Source: Helicobacteraceae bacterium (GTDB lineage: Bacteria > Campylobacterota > Campylobacteria > Campylobacterales > Sulfurimonadaceae). Taken from it: a stretch of 12,861 nt of DNA. The position numbers and the translations under genes were made by a program. Shown here piece by piece: positions 12,251-12,861 of this stretch; position 1 is the first letter of the stretch, and the number at the start of each line of letters is the position of its first letter. The notes under the pieces were generated by a model that ran no database searches, had not been told where the DNA came from, and saw only the letters and a list, made by a program, of their open reading frames with translations. The DNA lies in assembly GCA_030613795.1 (NCBI GenBank), contig JAUWLG010000014.1, positions 1 to 12,861 of the forward strand. The letters are read 5' to 3'.

Positions 12251-12861
12251 CTTAAACCGCACTGCATTTTTGTGACTGCTTTTAGACTCCGATATACACC
12301 CTATCTGATACTTTATCATTGCCTTAAAAGGGTCCAAGAAGCTCTCAAACGCCTCTTTCTCTACTCTCTCCATCTTATGCTCATTTAACAACTCCAAGAT
12401 CGTCAAGGTCGATTCTATAGTTGAGAGGCAGTACGCTTCTGGCTGCTCTTTGATCTGAAACTGTGAGCTTTTTGTATGGGTAAAGCTCAGCTTAGGCAAG
12501 GCTTGTAAATTTGTCGAGACGTTTAGCAGTTTTTGTGCCGTACTCCATGTCGCGTCGATAATAAAGATGACGATCTGTTTGCCCTCGTTATCTATTCTTT
12601 GCTCATTGAGATTGTGGCTGTTCTCATCTGGATAGAGCACGTAACAGAGGTTATTGCTATCATCTATAAGGGCATTAACACGTTGATGTTCTCTGAAATC
12701 AACACCGATATAGAGCTCAGAATTTGGCAGGGAGAGATGGGTAAGATGCCCTGTGCCATTTTTGACTTTTTGAAACTCTTTGGGGTGCATCAAGATGACA
12801 AACTTGGTCTTGGTCTCAACGGGTTTGACATGTTTACTCATACAAGAGCTGAAAGTACGGT
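12236..12861 (-). CDS. DTW-domain tRNA-uridine aminocarboxypropyltransferase, N-terminus beyond the window
   Basis: DTW proteins such as TapT transfer the 3-amino-3-carboxypropyl group of S-adenosylmethionine to a tRNA uridine (acp3U). Counting from the ATG at 12841, the family motifs are seen as YPDENS (70-75), IDATWSTAQKLL with D96, T98 and W99, and PEAYCLSTIEST (134-145). A basic tail (HKNAVRFKRRDA) may contact RNA. The ATG at 12841 is probably not the true start. The frame stays open to the edge, encoding RTFSSC directly before it, so the sequence reads ...RTFSSCMSKHVKPVETKTKF. This fits the Cys-rich N-terminal zinc motif of the family, which otherwise would be missing. It converges on the hypothetical operon, is unrelated to the secretion locus and is likely housekeeping. 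Confidence 0.9.
   Translation of the reverse strand, partial: RTFSSCMSKHVKPVETKTKFVILMHPKEFQKVKNGTGHLTHLSLPNSELYIGVDFREHQRVNALIDDSNNLCYVLYPDENSHNLNEQRIDNEGKQIVIFIIDATWSTAQKLLNVSTNLQALPKLSFTHTKSSQFQIKEQPEAYCLSTIESTLTILELLNEHKMERVEKEAFESFLDPFKAMIKYQIGCISESKSSHKNAVRFKRRDA

Noticed and set aside
1..12861. CRISPR array, tRNA, rRNA or insertion sequence
   Set aside because: No regularly spaced identical direct repeats, no cloverleaf or rRNA-like sequence, and no transposase or intact terminal inverted repeats were seen on either strand.

Overview
The window looks like a chromosomal segment from a member of the Campylobacterota, of the Sulfurimonas/Sulfurovum/Sulfuricurvum kind. This is inferred from protein style, the A/T-rich intergenic DNA with TATAAT/TAAAAT -10 boxes and no clear -35, and short secreted proteins with Sel1-type repeats. 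No marker gene fixes the genus. The main content is a type I secretion/giant adhesin locus, followed by a small unrelated block of housekeeping and hypothetical genes.

Layout. Positions 2-4192 (+) are the 3' part of a very large surface adhesin that is open at the left edge. It has ten Ig-like repeats of three classes, a VCBS/cadherin-like domain split by a roughly 160-residue insert, and a C-terminal type I secretion signal with a single RTX-like nonapeptide. Positions 4193-4555 are a gene-free stretch with several inverted repeats. Positions 4556-4876 (+) encode a small periplasmic protein. Positions 10844-4897 (-) are a tightly coupled four-gene operon read right to left: an outer-membrane TolC-family channel fused to an OmpA peptidoglycan-binding domain, a LapB/LssB-type ABC exporter with a degenerate C39 domain, an HlyD/LapC-type adaptor, and a LuxR/NarL-type regulator with a degenerate receiver. 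The adhesin and the operon converge.

Right flank. A divergent spacer carries an 11-bp inverted repeat and precedes a small secreted Sel1-repeat protein (11071-11478, +). Positions 11479-11750 are a non-coding repeat region holding a perfect match to the ATTCCC-N8-GGGAAT palindrome known from Neisseria as dRS3, plus a decayed copy in opposite orientation. A two-gene hypothetical operon (11751-12203, +) follows. A DTW-domain tRNA modification enzyme (-) runs off the right edge.

How it works together (inference). The ABC exporter, adaptor and TolC-OmpA channel form the Lap-type secretion machine, with the OmpA domain anchoring it to peptidoglycan. The adhesin is the obvious substrate. The LuxR-type protein, translated from the tail of the operon, probably controls the operon and/or the adhesin. 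No LapG-type protease, LapD-type c-di-GMP receptor or GGDEF/EAL gene is present in the window, and the adhesin N-terminus, where a retention module would lie, is outside it. The system is therefore Lap-like in its export parts, but release control cannot be judged here.
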